From contig ML978330.1 in the NCBI GenBank assembly GCA_010015745.1, positions 1 to 47,178 of the forward strand: DNA of 47,178 nt, given 5' to 3'. Numbering within the stretch: the first letter of the stretch is position 1; each line of letters opens with the position of its first letter. Shown in pieces: positions 24,253 to 34,794 of the stretch. The translations under genes were made by a program, and so were the position numbers. Origin of the DNA: Setomelanomma holmii. Taxonomy: Eukaryota; Ascomycota; Dothideomycetes; Pleosporales; Phaeosphaeriaceae. The notes beneath the pieces are model-generated. The model was not told the DNA's origin. It searched no databases and saw only the letters and a list, made by a program, of their open reading frames with translations.

Positions 24253-25349
24253 ATGGATCCCGACTCGAAGCCGGTATCCGCGATGCCCTCCCATATGAAG
24301 AATCGACGGTCGCCCCCCAGCAAGGTCAACCAGGAAGTGCGCGATCAAAAAGAGCGCGAGAGCCTCTATAATGCGATTGAGACATCCAATCGAGGTCGCC
24401 AAATTGTCGATTTCGATGGGCCCGCTGGCTATTTCCCCGCCAAATCATCTGGTGTCACTGCAAACGGTGACCATATAAACCAGACACACGATGTTGTCAA
24501 CAGTGAGATCGATGTAGAGGGCTACAACGAGGGTGCCAGAACGCCTCTCAAGACTAGTCGCGCCCACAGCCCATACACACAGCATCCCACCATCGACTTT
24601 GACGGGCTTAGTTGGCCCAGCAAAGGCACCCTCGAGCGGAAGGAGGCAACCGAAGAGGAGAAGGCTGAGCGTCTGAAGAAGCTGTCGGGCGCCGTTAGGA
24701 CCATGCTAGAGTGTCTCGGCGAGGACCCTGACCGAGAAGGACTGCGGGACACACCGGATCGATATGCGAAAGCACTCTTGTTCTTCACCAAGGGCTATGA
24801 GGAGAACTTGAGGGATATTGTCAATGGCGCAGTGTTCCATGAAGACCATGACGAGCTGGTCATTGTCAAGGACATCGAGATCTTCTCGTTATGCGAACAT
24901 CACCTCGTCCCATTTACTGGAAAGGTAAGCATGAAAGCGCAGCCTGGAGCACTTCGGCGCATATGAATGTTGCTCTTGACAGCTCATCACGATCGCTGAG
25001 GCTGTACTGGCGTCTTGGTTAAGAAGGTACGGCTAACTCTCAGCAGATGCATATCGGATACATTCCCAACCGCCGCGTCATCGGTCTTTCCAAGCTTGCG
25101 CGCATCGCCGAGATGTTCTCACGTCGCCTACAAGTTCAGGAACGTCTGACGAAACAAGTCGCGCTCGCGCTATCCGAAATGCTGCAACCACAAGGCGTCG
25201 CTGTCGTCGTCGAGTCTAGTCATCTGTGCATGGTGATGCGCGGCGTACAAAAGACGGGAGCCTCTACGACGACCAGCTGCATGCTTGGTCGAATGCGATC
25301 AACGGCCAAAACGAGGGAAGAGTTTCTGCGCCTCATAGACAGGCCATGA
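24253..25349 (+). CDS. fol2: GTP cyclohydrolase I
   Basis: Two exons, 24253-24924 and 25047-25349, 324 aa. The intron (122 nt, donor GTAAGC, branch GCTAAC, acceptor CAGCAG) joins HLVPFTGK to MHIGYIPNRR, which is the conserved family sequence. Of two tandem CAG acceptors, the second avoids an extra Gln. The ATG at 24253 is the first ATG of the frame. The first ~130 residues are a fungal-type hydrophilic extension. The catalytic core has CEHHLVPF (zinc Cys and His), RVIGLSKLARI, and SSHLCMVMRGVQK with the third zinc ligand. It converts GTP to 7,8-dihydroneopterin triphosphate, the first step to folate and tetrahydrobiopterin. Intact. Confidence 0.95.
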
Positions 25350-25920
25350 GTTCAACAGTTTCACATTTTCATAACGGCGTTCAGTTGACAGGAAAGGGTG
25401 GCTGTATTCACAGATATTGTGCATCGCAGGTCGACGAAGGAAATATGCTTGGACTACTCAGTCCTAGTCCAACGGAGTTCATCACTCAGAGAGGGTGATT
25501 CATTTTTGCTGCATGCTTTAGAAGCATTGGCCTTTCAACAGGCGCTATATGATACCTCACTGCACTACACAAATAGTATTGCTTATTCGCGTTCGCACTC
25601 GCATTTGCGGAGCTTAGAAGCCCTAGTCTACGTCATTCGTCTTCTACCTGGGAACGCTTCAGGTCGAGCCATCGTCCAATCGCAACGCTTACCCGTGGAG
25701 ATAAACAGCCTTGTGTAAGCGATATATCCAGCTTTGTCTACTTGGGCTAAGAATCCATGAGTTTTTCGTAAGGATGCACGACTATCCGCACTGACGATCA
25801 TAACTCGAAGTGTTCATGACTAGCAGTATATGAGTCGAGATGGTGACCAGCATTCGGTCGAATCTTACAGCATAACCTTACAGAACACCAGATCAACGAA
25901 GCTATCACAACAGATCCAGC

Positions 25921-26809
25921 ATGTCCACCCCGTCCTTCTCATCCTGCTGCCTCAGGTCCTTCGCCTGGGACGGCACACCCTCCGGCCGCGAATCCACCCT
26001 CGTCTCCAACCCAGCCTATATCACCGGCACCAACCCGTCCGCCGCTGTGCTGTACATCCACGACGCTCTGGGCTGGAAATTTACCAACGCCCGTCTCCTT
26101 GCCGACCACTTTGCCAAAGAAGCCAACGTGGCCGTCTATATGCCCGACTTCTTCGGCGGCGAGGTTCTCGATGCCAAGAAGATTTTGGCGGGGAAGTGGA
26201 CGGACCCAGCGCTGGATTTGGTGGGGTTTGCGAAGAGGAATGCGAGGGAAGTTAGGGAGAAGGAGATTTTCGAAGCAGCGAGGGAGTTGAGGGGCAAGTA
26301 TAAGAAGGTGGGGACTGTGGGGTATTGTTTTGGGGGATGGGGTGTGCTGGTAAGTGACTATCACAGAGGATGCTATCTGGTTAGGATGAGCTAATGTATG
26401 ACATGGATAGAGATTGGGCGCCAAAGAACATGAACCACCGCTTGTAGATTGTGTCGTATGCGCGCACCCGAGTTGGGCTAAGAATGAGGATTTCGACAAT
26501 TATGGGAGTGTCCCGATACAAATCATCTCTCCTGAGGTGGATAGGCAGTTCCCAGATGAGATGAAAGTGCATGCATTCAAGAAGCTAGTGAGTAGCCCTA
26601 TCAATCTAGGTATATATCGAATGACTGACTCCTTACAGATCATGGAAAGAAAAGGCGATAATGGAGTCCCAGTGGCCTGGGTACATTTCCCTGCAGTTGA
26701 GCATGGCTGCATGACGAAGGGAGATGAGTCGGTAACGGGCGAAAGAGAAGCTATGGTGCGAGGCAAGGACGCTGCTGTTGGTTGGTTCAAGCAGTGGCTA
26801 TCAGGGTAG
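25921..26809 (+). CDS. dienelactone hydrolase family protein
   Basis: Three exons, 25921-26349, 26411-26587 and 26639-26809, 258 aa. Intron 1 (61 nt, GTAAGT...GATAG) joins GGWGVL to RLGAKEHEPP. Intron 2 (51 nt, GTGAGT...ACTGACTCCTTACAG) is in frame and without a stop, and its removal gives HAFKKLIMERKG, closer to the family than the retained form. The nucleophile is the Cys of GYCFGGWG. The acid residue probably lies in ISPEVDRQF, and the His is in FPAVEHGC. Family members hydrolyse dienelactones and related esters in aromatic degradation, but many fungal copies have no known substrate. An alpha/beta hydrolase, probably cytosolic. Confidence 0.9.
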
Positions 26810-27518
26810 AACATATTCCGAAGAGTCCATGTTATACACTCAGGATAATATTATTTGAGCGAATATGCCCGCTTCAAACCGCCTGCTCCTTGGTAGAGGA
26901 TTAGTTACCTTGCTTTCCGCTGACAGTTTCCTGATACGCTGGCGGACCTTCATAGGTCGGCAAAGCTTCTGCACGAGCTTCTTCCATCCTTTGCCATCGT
27001 CACATCATTATTACCTTGCTTCGACTCTTTCGATGCCTTCCTGCGCGTCACGCAACAGATTGCACCCCAGATACTCGCCGCCAAAATGACCGCAAAAAGC
27101 ACCACACAGCCCGCGATTGCACCCACGCTCCACCGATGCCGATTGCGCGCTCCCGCTCAGCTAGCTCCTCTGATGAGGCCCCGGGTCATCCACTTGCATT
27201 CGGAGCTATGCGCGCGGCTGAGGGTGGGGATGGAGCTCAAGGCTGGGCATCGTAAATGTAGGCGGGTGGTACAGTGAAGTCATGAAGCACCTGATAAGAG
27301 ACATCAGCATCGTGTCGAGACGCTGATTCAGGTGTCGCGAGAGTTGGGTGGTGAGGGCTGAGTGGGTGGTGGTGATGTGCTAGAGTACGACGCGCTAGTG
27401 CCCGCTGCGGTGAAACCCGCGTTTCCACAACAAACAACGGCTTCATCACAACGCAATTCTTATGCAACAACCACCAGCACCGCGCTACCGTCGGACTAGA
27501 CTTTGCATGGCATGAACG
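26810..27518 (-). pseudogene. fragment: single-pass membrane protein with PPxY-type tail, frame unclear
   Basis: On the minus strand near 27,150-27,040 a frame encodes a basic lead (RNRHRW), a single hydrophobic segment (SVGAIAGCVVLFAVILAA), then CCVTRRKASKESK. A different frame directly downstream encodes MEEARAEALPTYEGPPAYQ and stops at 26903-26901. LPTY and PPAY are PY-type motifs used by fungal membrane proteins to recruit ubiquitin ligases or arrestins. The two frames differ by one base, with only a 26-nt gap available, too short for a normal intron, so it is either frameshifted or mis-modelled. The 5' part was not resolved; it would approach the leader of the coiled-coil gene. Confidence 0.35.
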
Positions 27519-30248
27519 ATGGCACGAACGCACTCTTCTTACACGGCAAGTCCGACACGATCCCGTTCTCCACGCCGCAGTCCCGCGCGTCGACCAAGCA
27601 AAGATGGGTCAGAGTACGAGATGGACTTGGATGCGCTGGGACTGAATTCGACATTCGAGTCGACAGAGCTACAGGGCAGCTACGAGCCACCAGTCGACCG
27701 CGTGGACACGAGCGACATTGAGGGCCCGGAGGACTTTACAATGAACATGACCTACTGGATGACTGCGGACCTCCCATTGGCGCAGATCAAGTCGCGCAAA
27801 GAAGCCAAGGGCAGGGTGGAGGAGGTGCGCTTGGACGCAATGCCAGAGGAAAATGCTGCACAAGAGACAACGGACGAGGGCGACGGAGTTGTAGTCGAAG
27901 AAGACTCGAGGGACCACAGGCAGGGCAAGTCGACCACTGCCTCGCCTACCAAACGCGCAAACGTCACGACCGACGAGCGCACGTACAGCACGCCAGCATC
28001 AGAGCGGTCTATGGAGAATGAGGAAAAGGTCAGAAGCTTCCTCAGCGCGTTGCCAGACACAGACATGGAGGGTGCCATTGCGGGTACACCACTGCATATG
28101 CCCAGGCAGAGCTTCTTGCAAGTCCCGAGGCCGTCGCCGCCGAAAGCCCTCTCGCTACAGCCAACGGTCGAGGACTACGACACGCCGCGCAAGCCGACCC
28201 AGGAAACTGTCATCCACCACATGTCGCCTGCTGTCAACAGAACCGAGGACGATTCGTTGCGGGAGCGGATTGCAGGACTACAGTCACGACTGCAACAGCA
28301 AAAACTTGCTTCGAGGACACGCATCACGGAGCTCGAGACCATCTTGTCGTATACGCAATCGGAATTGGAGGGCGTGCGCACAGACAACTACAAGCAGACG
28401 GACAAGGTGGTTAGCCTAGAGAAGAGCATGGAGCAAGAGAGACAGGAGGCTTCACGAGCGCTCTTGGCTGCTGAAGAATGCTTGAAGGCCGGAGAGCAGA
28501 CACTAGATGCTAAAATGCATGAGTTTGGGGAGGAGATCCGCCTGCAAAACCTCGCCAAGCTAGACAATCAGCGAAGGGAGTTCGAACAGCAGCTTGAAGT
28601 CCTCAGCGCGTCGAAGCGACTGGCCGACCAACAGGCGGATTCGAAAGCGCAAAGTCTGGCACGGGTCCAAGCAGAGATGGAAGATTTGAGGTGTTCCAGT
28701 GAGCAACGACTCCAAAAACACATGGTGCAGGCGGAGGAGGATCAACAAAAGAGCGGAGCCACTTTGTCAAAAGAACGCGACATCCTCTTTGAGCAGCTTG
28801 CGTCTGTCCAAGCACGTGCAGACAGTCTACAGGCACAACTTGAGAAAGCTACATCTGAGGCAAGAGCGTCTCGCGAAGAAGCCGAGAGCAAAGAAGCAAC
28901 ACGCAATGCCGCAGAAGCTGAGGATCGTGCGAGGACGGTCCGCATATCGGAGCTGGAGACAAACCTCCAAGCTACGAGATTTGAGTTGGAATGTGCTCAG
29001 GCCGATGTTGCTGCCAAGCAGCAAGTGTTCCGCACGAACCTGGATCTGAACTCTCGGATTCGAGTATTGCAACAAGATCTTCAACTGCTTCGTGCCGACT
29101 CATCGGCGAGTTCGCAACAGGAGGCGAAGACTACCGAGCTTGAGAATCGAATCAGCGCCCTTCAAAGCCTGCTCGAAATTGCTCGTGCCGACTTATCCAC
29201 AAAAGATCGCGAACTTGCGCGCCATATCGGTTCACAAGCGCAGCTCGAGCATCGCCTCAACACCGCACAGGGGCGTATCGACGGACTTGATGGGACTGTC
29301 ACCACGTTGCGCCAACAACTAGCAGAAGCACACCGCGAAAGCTCCAGGTTGCGAGCCAACGTTGGGCGATGCGAGCACGACATTGAGGATGCCAACGATA
29401 GACTGCAAGACGCTCGTTCGGAAGCTGATCGGCGTGTGGCTGATGTGGAGCAGAAGCTCAGCAAGATGAAGGAGTCGAAAGTGGACACCGAGCGCAAGTT
29501 CAAGGAGCTACAATCTCAACGCGACGACTTGGTTGAGGGTCACGAGGCCATGATGTTAGACGTGCGCGACAAGGCCGAGGACGCTGTTCGTAAAGCTGGC
29601 GCCTTGTTGGAGCAAGAGCGCAACGAGAAGAAGCGGATCATCAAAGATCTTAAGAGGACCAAGGATGACCTAGAGAAGCTTCGCGCCGATGCTGCACGAA
29701 CAGTTGAAGAGGAAGAAGAGTCAGATGATAGTTTGACATCTATTTCGTCAACCGATGTGAAGGAGAAAGATGGTGAGATTGCAAGCTTTCGCGAGATCAT
29801 ACGGAAACAAGTCGTCGAGATGAAGACTCTCAAGAGCGAGACCAACACATTACGCAAGGACAATAAGAAGCTCAAAAGTGCCGCAGAGGCAAAGTACGAC
29901 TTCGAGGCCACCATTGCCAGCCTGAAGGGCGAGCTCGATACATTACGCAAGGAAAATGCTGCATTACACTCAAACCGTGACGACCAAGAGGCCATCAACA
30001 CAGCCATGGATGAAAAGCTCGCATCGATGCTTAGCAAGCTCATGAAGGACAAGGCAAAGACGGTTGTTGGCAAGCGCGACGGACAATGGCAGGAAAGTGT
30101 TGGTACGGTTCAGAGTGAGAAAGAGCTGCTCGGCAGGGTTCTGCTAAGGCAATGGGGGAGAGAAGAACTTGGCATCGCCGACGAAAAGCATGGTGAGCGA
30201 CAGACCTACCAGTACCAGTATGTCAAGAGGGAAAGAGCGCAAGGTTGA
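27519..30248 (+). CDS. long coiled-coil protein, function unknown
   Basis: A single exon of 909 aa from an ATG at 27519. The first ~35 residues are Ser/Arg/Pro-rich (SPTRSRSPRRSPARRPS). A conserved-looking segment near residues 65-95 reads IEGPEDFTMNMTYWMTADLP. From about residue 240 to 880 the protein is almost continuous heptad-rich coiled coil, with Gln/Glu/Arg/Leu dominant and interrupted by an acidic/Ser stretch (EEEEESDDSLTS) near 745. There is no motor, kinase or membrane domain. The design suggests a cytoskeletal, spindle-pole or septal scaffold, but that is inference from shape only. I do not recognise a named family. The single long frame on both sides of the repeats argues that it is real and intact. 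Confidence 0.8.
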   Translation: MARTHSSYTASPTRSRSPRRSPARRPSKDGSEYEMDLDALGLNSTFESTELQGSYEPPVDRVDTSDIEGPEDFTMNMTYWMTADLPLAQIKSRKEAKGRVEEVRLDAMPEENAAQETTDEGDGVVVEEDSRDHRQGKSTTASPTKRANVTTDERTYSTPASERSMENEEKVRSFLSALPDTDMEGAIAGTPLHMPRQSFLQVPRPSPPKALSLQPTVEDYDTPRKPTQETVIHHMSPAVNRTEDDSLRERIAGLQSRLQQQKLASRTRITELETILSYTQSELEGVRTDNYKQTDKVVSLEKSMEQERQEASRALLAAEECLKAGEQTLDAKMHEFGEEIRLQNLAKLDNQRREFEQQLEVLSASKRLADQQADSKAQSLARVQAEMEDLRCSSEQRLQKHMVQAEEDQQKSGATLSKERDILFEQLASVQARADSLQAQLEKATSEARASREEAESKEATRNAAEAEDRARTVRISELETNLQATRFELECAQADVAAKQQVFRTNLDLNSRIRVLQQDLQLLRADSSASSQQEAKTTELENRISALQSLLEIARADLSTKDRELARHIGSQAQLEHRLNTAQGRIDGLDGTVTTLRQQLAEAHRESSRLRANVGRCEHDIEDANDRLQDARSEADRRVADVEQKLSKMKESKVDTERKFKELQSQRDDLVEGHEAMMLDVRDKAEDAVRKAGALLEQERNEKKRIIKDLKRTKDDLEKLRADAARTVEEEEESDDSLTSISSTDVKEKDGEIASFREIIRKQVVEMKTLKSETNTLRKDNKKLKSAAEAKYDFEATIASLKGELDTLRKENAALHSNRDDQEAINTAMDEKLASMLSKLMKDKAKTVVGKRDGQWQESVGTVQSEKELLGRVLLRQWGREELGIADEKHGERQTYQYQYVKRERAQG

Positions 30249-30502
30249 TAGTCTGCTCTATTGCGACGACCGAGGTTCTGGTGCATCGGAGGGACGAGAC
30301 GGCGCTCCGTCGCTCGAACACGCATCGAATGAAACATTTATCAACATAACCTCATTCGCAGTATCGCCAGTTGTGGTGATTGCTGTTTCATACTTTGTGC
30401 ACCATACGCCTGCTCCCTCTAACCACGCTTGTCTGTCCTCTCATAAGTGGATTCACAACCCGTAGCGTGTATGATCCTCCCATTGTCTTATCGTGCCCGT
30501 CT

Positions 30503-30929
30503 TTATAGCACGCCCTTCCTGGCCAACTCCACCTTGCGCGCAAACTCACCCTCCGCCCATCCGCTCTTGCTTCCACAAATGGCGATTCCATCACCGAGCT
30601 CTGCCTTGTCTTCGACTGAATCCCATGCGCAGGGGCAATGGTGCGGAAAGTGTACGCACGAGAGTGTGCCGGGGCAGAGGTAGTGTGTGCATTGTGCTGA
30701 GACCAATATCAGTACATAGGAACGAGAGACAGTGATGCTAGTAGGTAGAGGAAAGGTACATACCACCCTCGTACTGGCTCTGATACCACTGACTATCGCT
30801 CCTCACATTTTGTGGCTGCTGTTGCTGATGTCCTTGGTTGCCGAACATTTGGTCAAAGAAGCCGAATTGCAGACTCGAAGAGATGAACCATGTGCTCAGA
30901 ACTACGATGATACTTGCGAAGCGCAGCAT
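30503..30929 (-). CDS. lcl2: LCL2, long chronological lifespan protein 2
   Basis: Two exons, 30929-30764 and 30696-30503, 119 aa. The 67-nt intron (GTATGT...ACTGATATTGGTCTCAG) joins SQYEG to AQCTHYLCPGTL. A signal peptide (MLRFASIIVVLSTWFISSSL) is followed by GFFDQMFG, a Gln-rich stretch, and a Cys-rich region (CTHYLCPGTLSCVHFPHHCPC) with CGSKSGWAEGEF near the end, all hallmarks of LCL2. Yeast Lcl2 was linked to lifespan and the secretory pathway; its biochemical role is unclear. It starts 340 bp from the divergent NOP10. Intact. Confidence 0.92.
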
Positions 30930-31269
30930 GATTGCGGTGGACGTGAAGAACTGGTATGCGACAGGTAGCTGGTGAGTTAGACAGCGGGTAAGATGGTTGG
31001 GAAGTGGGTGATGTGGAGCTTTGGGATGCAAATGATGCAAACACAAGTGTTGCGCGCCAAGAGACAGGGATTCGCAGCTCGGTGGTCCGCAAAAAGTTCC
31101 GCTGGAGAAATTGAGCTTGCGACGAGACGACGACCACGACGATATCCCCACCCACCTGCACACCACGCCCTTCGTAAACACGTTCCCGCCGCTCAATACC
31201 GTCGCGTACGTCTCGACCGAAATTTTGCATCAAAGATTGCCTCGCGACCGCCCACTAACACCACACAGC
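30930..31269. promoter_or_regulatory. shared divergent promoter of LCL2 and NOP10, with a probable 5'UTR intron
   Basis: 340 bp separate the two start codons. On the NOP10 side, 31206-31268 has the form of an intron in the leader: donor GTACGT, branch CACTAAC and acceptor CACACAG one base before ATG. No in-frame ATG precedes it, so it is probably untranslated. Confidence 0.55.
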
Positions 31270-31533
31270 ATGCATCTCATGTACATCCCCGACCCGCAAG
31301 ACCCGAGCAAGCGCATCTATACGCTCAAAAAAGTCATCGATGGCGAAGTCAGCAAGAGCGCGCATCCTGCGCGTTTCTCGCCCGACGACAAGTACTCGAG
31401 GCACCGCGTGACGATCAAGAAGCGCTATGGGCTGCTCTTGACGCAGCAGAGTACGTACAAGTAGTCGGCAAGATAATTGATAGGGCAAGTGAGCTAATTA
31501 TGGGTAGAAAACAAGGTTGCGGAGCGATCATGA
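31270..31533 (+). CDS. nop10: NOP10, H/ACA snoRNP subunit
   Basis: Two exons, 31270-31450 and 31508-31533, 68 aa. The intron (57 nt, GTACGT...GTGAGCTAATTATGGGTAG) joins GLLLTQQ to KNKVAERS. Without splicing the protein would end STYK after TQQ. The sequence MHLMYIPDP, YTLKKV, KSAHPARFSPDDKYS and RVTIKKRYG is diagnostic for Nop10. It is part of the H/ACA ribonucleoprotein with Cbf5, Gar1 and Nhp2 that guides pseudouridylation and rRNA processing in the nucleolus. It is close to the length of yeast Nop10 (58 aa) with a slightly longer tail. Confidence 0.93.
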
Positions 31534-32122
31534 GTACTGGACAGCTGGACGATGGGTGCGTGGTAGTGTGAAGGAATTGCGGTGGATGGGCATTGGGGCG
31601 GCTGGAAGGCACTGAAAGTAGCATGGAGAGGCACGTGCGAATAGGCTGGAGCGAAAGGCTACTGTCTGGCGTTACATGGCGTATGGGCGAAAGATCAGAC
31701 GGAAAAGCTACGGCAACTGCGTGTGGAGAGACGTTATCTACTCTACCTTTGGTATACGTCGAATTTAGACTTCATCAACCCTCAATTCATCCATTCATGT
31801 TGTATTGACGTCGTTTGCAGCATTCCTGTCCAAATTCTTGCGGGGAGAGGGCGTGGACGCCGATATTGGCTGAAGCTTCTGAAGTGGATCGCTGCTGGAG
31901 TGTCTATGGTCAATGCTGTCTAGGCCAGAATCGCTGGCGAATCGACATCAGCGTACGCAATATAGAGACTTCCACGACAATGCCTCATCCAGAGTATGGG
32001 TTTGGTGCGCTGAAAGAAGGCGGGCTCGCATGGAGAATTTTAAGTCGCTCAGTCAATTCAAGGCGCAACTGTAGTCAAACTAACAAGAAGTTTCAAACAG
32101 GTCGACCAATCCTGGGGACTGA
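31534..32122. other. intergenic downstream of NOP10
   Basis: Contains the NOP10 3' flank. From about 31,981 a short ATG frame and a second frame with the text VDQSWGLNAILSVFRPW suggest an N-terminal part for the doubtful ORF that follows, but the joins do not work in frame. Confidence 0.3.
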
Positions 32123-32752
32123 ATGCCATACTTTCTGTGTTTCGGCCTTGGAACGAAGGAGGCATCTGGTGTATCTCACTTGCAGCTTGAGCGTTTCTTG
32201 AGCCGCTCAGCAGTCTCTCGGAGAAGACACGCCGAGTTGGAGGAAAAAATCAGAAACTCCGATACTATGCCTGCAGTTGTACTACTAGCAGTAAAGGAAA
32301 TGGTGGCAGAGGAACTGCTACGTGCAAAGTCAGCATTCGTGGAAATTGAGACGCTGCTCAACAAAGGAACCATTCTCAATCGCATCCACGGAGCTGAGAG
32401 CGCAGGACTCCTAACAAGCAGTGCATCCTCGATTGAAAGGGTGCATTATCTTGTGCTGCGGTGCAACTTCATGCTGTCCAAGTCCGAGCAAGTCAGTACG
32501 TCATTGTGGTCCTCGAAGAACCAATATAAGCTGACAATCGGTTGTGTTGCCCCAGCAAGCATCGTCACGCATCGTATTGTGTCTAGCGGACCGACTGGAG
32601 TACGTCACGGTCGCAGTCCGGCACGCGTGAGGCGTCAAGCAAATAATGGCATCCTTATAAAGTGCGGGCATATGGTGAGCTGGCGAGGGGTAGCGGAGGC
32701 GAGTGTCGTGATGCCCCCATGCCGAGATGCGTCTCTCGCGCGAGCTTGTTAA
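32123..32752 (+). pseudogene. doubtful hypothetical ORF, probably frameshifted
   Basis: An ATG frame of 209 codons. Its first ~125 residues look protein-like (LERFLSRSAV, RRRHAELEEKI, MPAVVLLAVKEMVAEELLRAK, SIERVHYLVLRCNFML), with helix-forming character. The rest (from about 32,500) is basic and random-looking, and a donor-like GTCAGT lies at the change. Upstream, another frame ending ...GGIWCISLAA would connect naturally to LERFL but is offset by one base. This suggests either an undetected exon structure or a frameshifted gene. No domain recognised. Confidence 0.3.
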
Positions 32753-34794
32753 ATGGTGCATAGCGACGTGGGGGTTCGGGACGCCTGGCCGAGCGGGGTG
32801 TTTGATGCACATGTCGTCAATCGTTGTTGGCGGAGGACCTTCTCCAGCATCGAGCATGTCGCGACCCACAGTAGCAGTTCTCCCGTGCGGTTTCCCGCTG
32901 TCTGGGAAGCTTGTGCACGTCATTCGAGGCGTAGCCAGTGGGGAGAGGCCTCCTGATATGGTGAGAGGGTGGTGGTGGCATGCGGGGTAAGCGCACGCTG
33001 TGAGTTACACGACAGGAGAGAACGAGGTAGCCCGCTGCTGCTCTGACCTCGCTCGTCCACGGCCGGCGCAGTGTTGGTGTATCATGGCTGGTCTGGCACG
33101 AGCTGGCTAGCATCATCACCAGCGCGTATCGCGAAATGTCGAACAAAGATCAGTGAAGTCAGGGTCCACAGACGGCGGCGGGTATTCGCGCTTCAGCGGC
33201 GTTGGACGTCGGCATGCCTGCCGGGATCGAGCGCATCATGCACGCAATCATGTCCTGCAACTCGTCGTGGGGTGTCCCCTCCACTGTGTGAATGAAGGTG
33301 CATGAAACAGCTGCGAGCGGGCTGCGCGGCCATACTCTTGCGGCGTTGAGTCTACTGCGTCAAAGGAGATTGCCGTCATGAGCATGTGATACCTTGGTGC
33401 TAGCGTCAACCCCAGCGTCGATAACGAAGACTCAATTGCCGCTGCAGTTGTCAGATGGCGTCAATCTGCGTGCACTAAACACACATGCCAGGTACACTCA
33501 GGTACAGCCCGCCGCGGGTGACATATGAGGTCACTCGTCCAAGATGGATGCATGTGCTGCAAGAGGGTGCACGGACACAGCAGGATTGGAACGAGATGCC
33601 ATCAGACGCTGCATGACCAGCCAACAACAAAGACAAAACACGCGGCGGCTGTCCCGGCGTCTGGCGAGCGTGCCACGGATCTCTGCTCTACTCGCTGACT
33701 GTGATTCTTTGCCGTCGGCCCTGCTCCGCCAGTGGTCCAGCAACATGGAGCGGCCCATCTCTGCAGAATTCTCGGGGTGCCCTTTCGAGTCACCACGCCG
33801 GAGAACCACGAGCAGAACTAGCTCCACTCTGGCTTGCCGCATCACTTAAATCTCTACGCCTCCCAGACAGCATTTGCTCCCGACAGCCTGCAAATTTGGC
33901 CTGCCGTCTCCTGGCAAAATTCCCGTTCAAGTCAACCCAAGGTCAACCATCATCAGTAAGCGGCCGCTCTACGCGCAAGACCCATTGCTCCGTCCCGTCG
34001 TCTCCCAACCAAGGAAGCCGACCAACTCCGCCTTCGTCACATCCCACGCCCTCAGCGCGCCCTGCGTATCTGCAGAACACGCTTTGACCGCAAATTTAGG
34101 GTTTACTCCAGCTGTCCGATCCGAGACGTTCCCGACCAATTGCGACTCCCCGTTAAGCTCTCCTCCCCACGCTGCACGTCTTACCCCAGACTGCCGCAGT
34201 ACCTGGTCAAGCCATCAAGAGGTCATTTGGACCCGTTACTGCGCCATTGCCTCGCACACTAATCGCCGTACTACGCTCCTCGAGTCTGGCCAAAAGTACA
34301 TCCGCTCACCACTTTCAAACCACCTGTGCCGTCCGCCTTCTTGACGTCCACATTACACAGTATTATCATTGGTGTGATTCCAATTACACGTTTGGGATGA
34401 ATTTCGGTTTCAAGAACGACACCTCTCATTGGCCCGTCGGACAAGGTACACATCTTCAGACGAGCCACGCATGGAATCATGACTGACTTGAGCAATTCGA
34501 ATGTACAGAACACATCAACAGATAACTCTTAGGGTCTAGCACGTCAGATCCCCCGCATTTGAGATTACCACACCTCAAACTCTACCTATCATCGAGTGCA
34601 TATTGCTTCTTCTTGCTCGTCGGAAGCCGATACGCTTGCTTATTCCTGCGTTCCTGAGCATTCTCCGGATCTTGGCCATAAGCCTCATCGACTTGGTTTG
34701 GCCTGACCAGCCAGGAGCCTTGTAGGCGTACTCCACGGCCACGCGACCGGTCGTCATCGACACGGCTATTCTTATCGATAGACCCCTGCTCATC
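32753..34794. other. gene-poor region upstream of the ACT-domain gene
   Basis: About 2 kb with overlapping frames on both strands and no coherent gene. The last few hundred bases should hold the promoter of the ACT-domain gene. C-rich, Ser/Pro-coding frames at 33,700-34,340 look like compositional artefacts. No tRNA or repeat element seen. Confidence 0.4.

Noticed and set aside
33544..34344. Plus-strand Ser/Pro-rich frames
   Set aside because: Overlapping frames of similar composition on both strands; looks like base-composition artefact.
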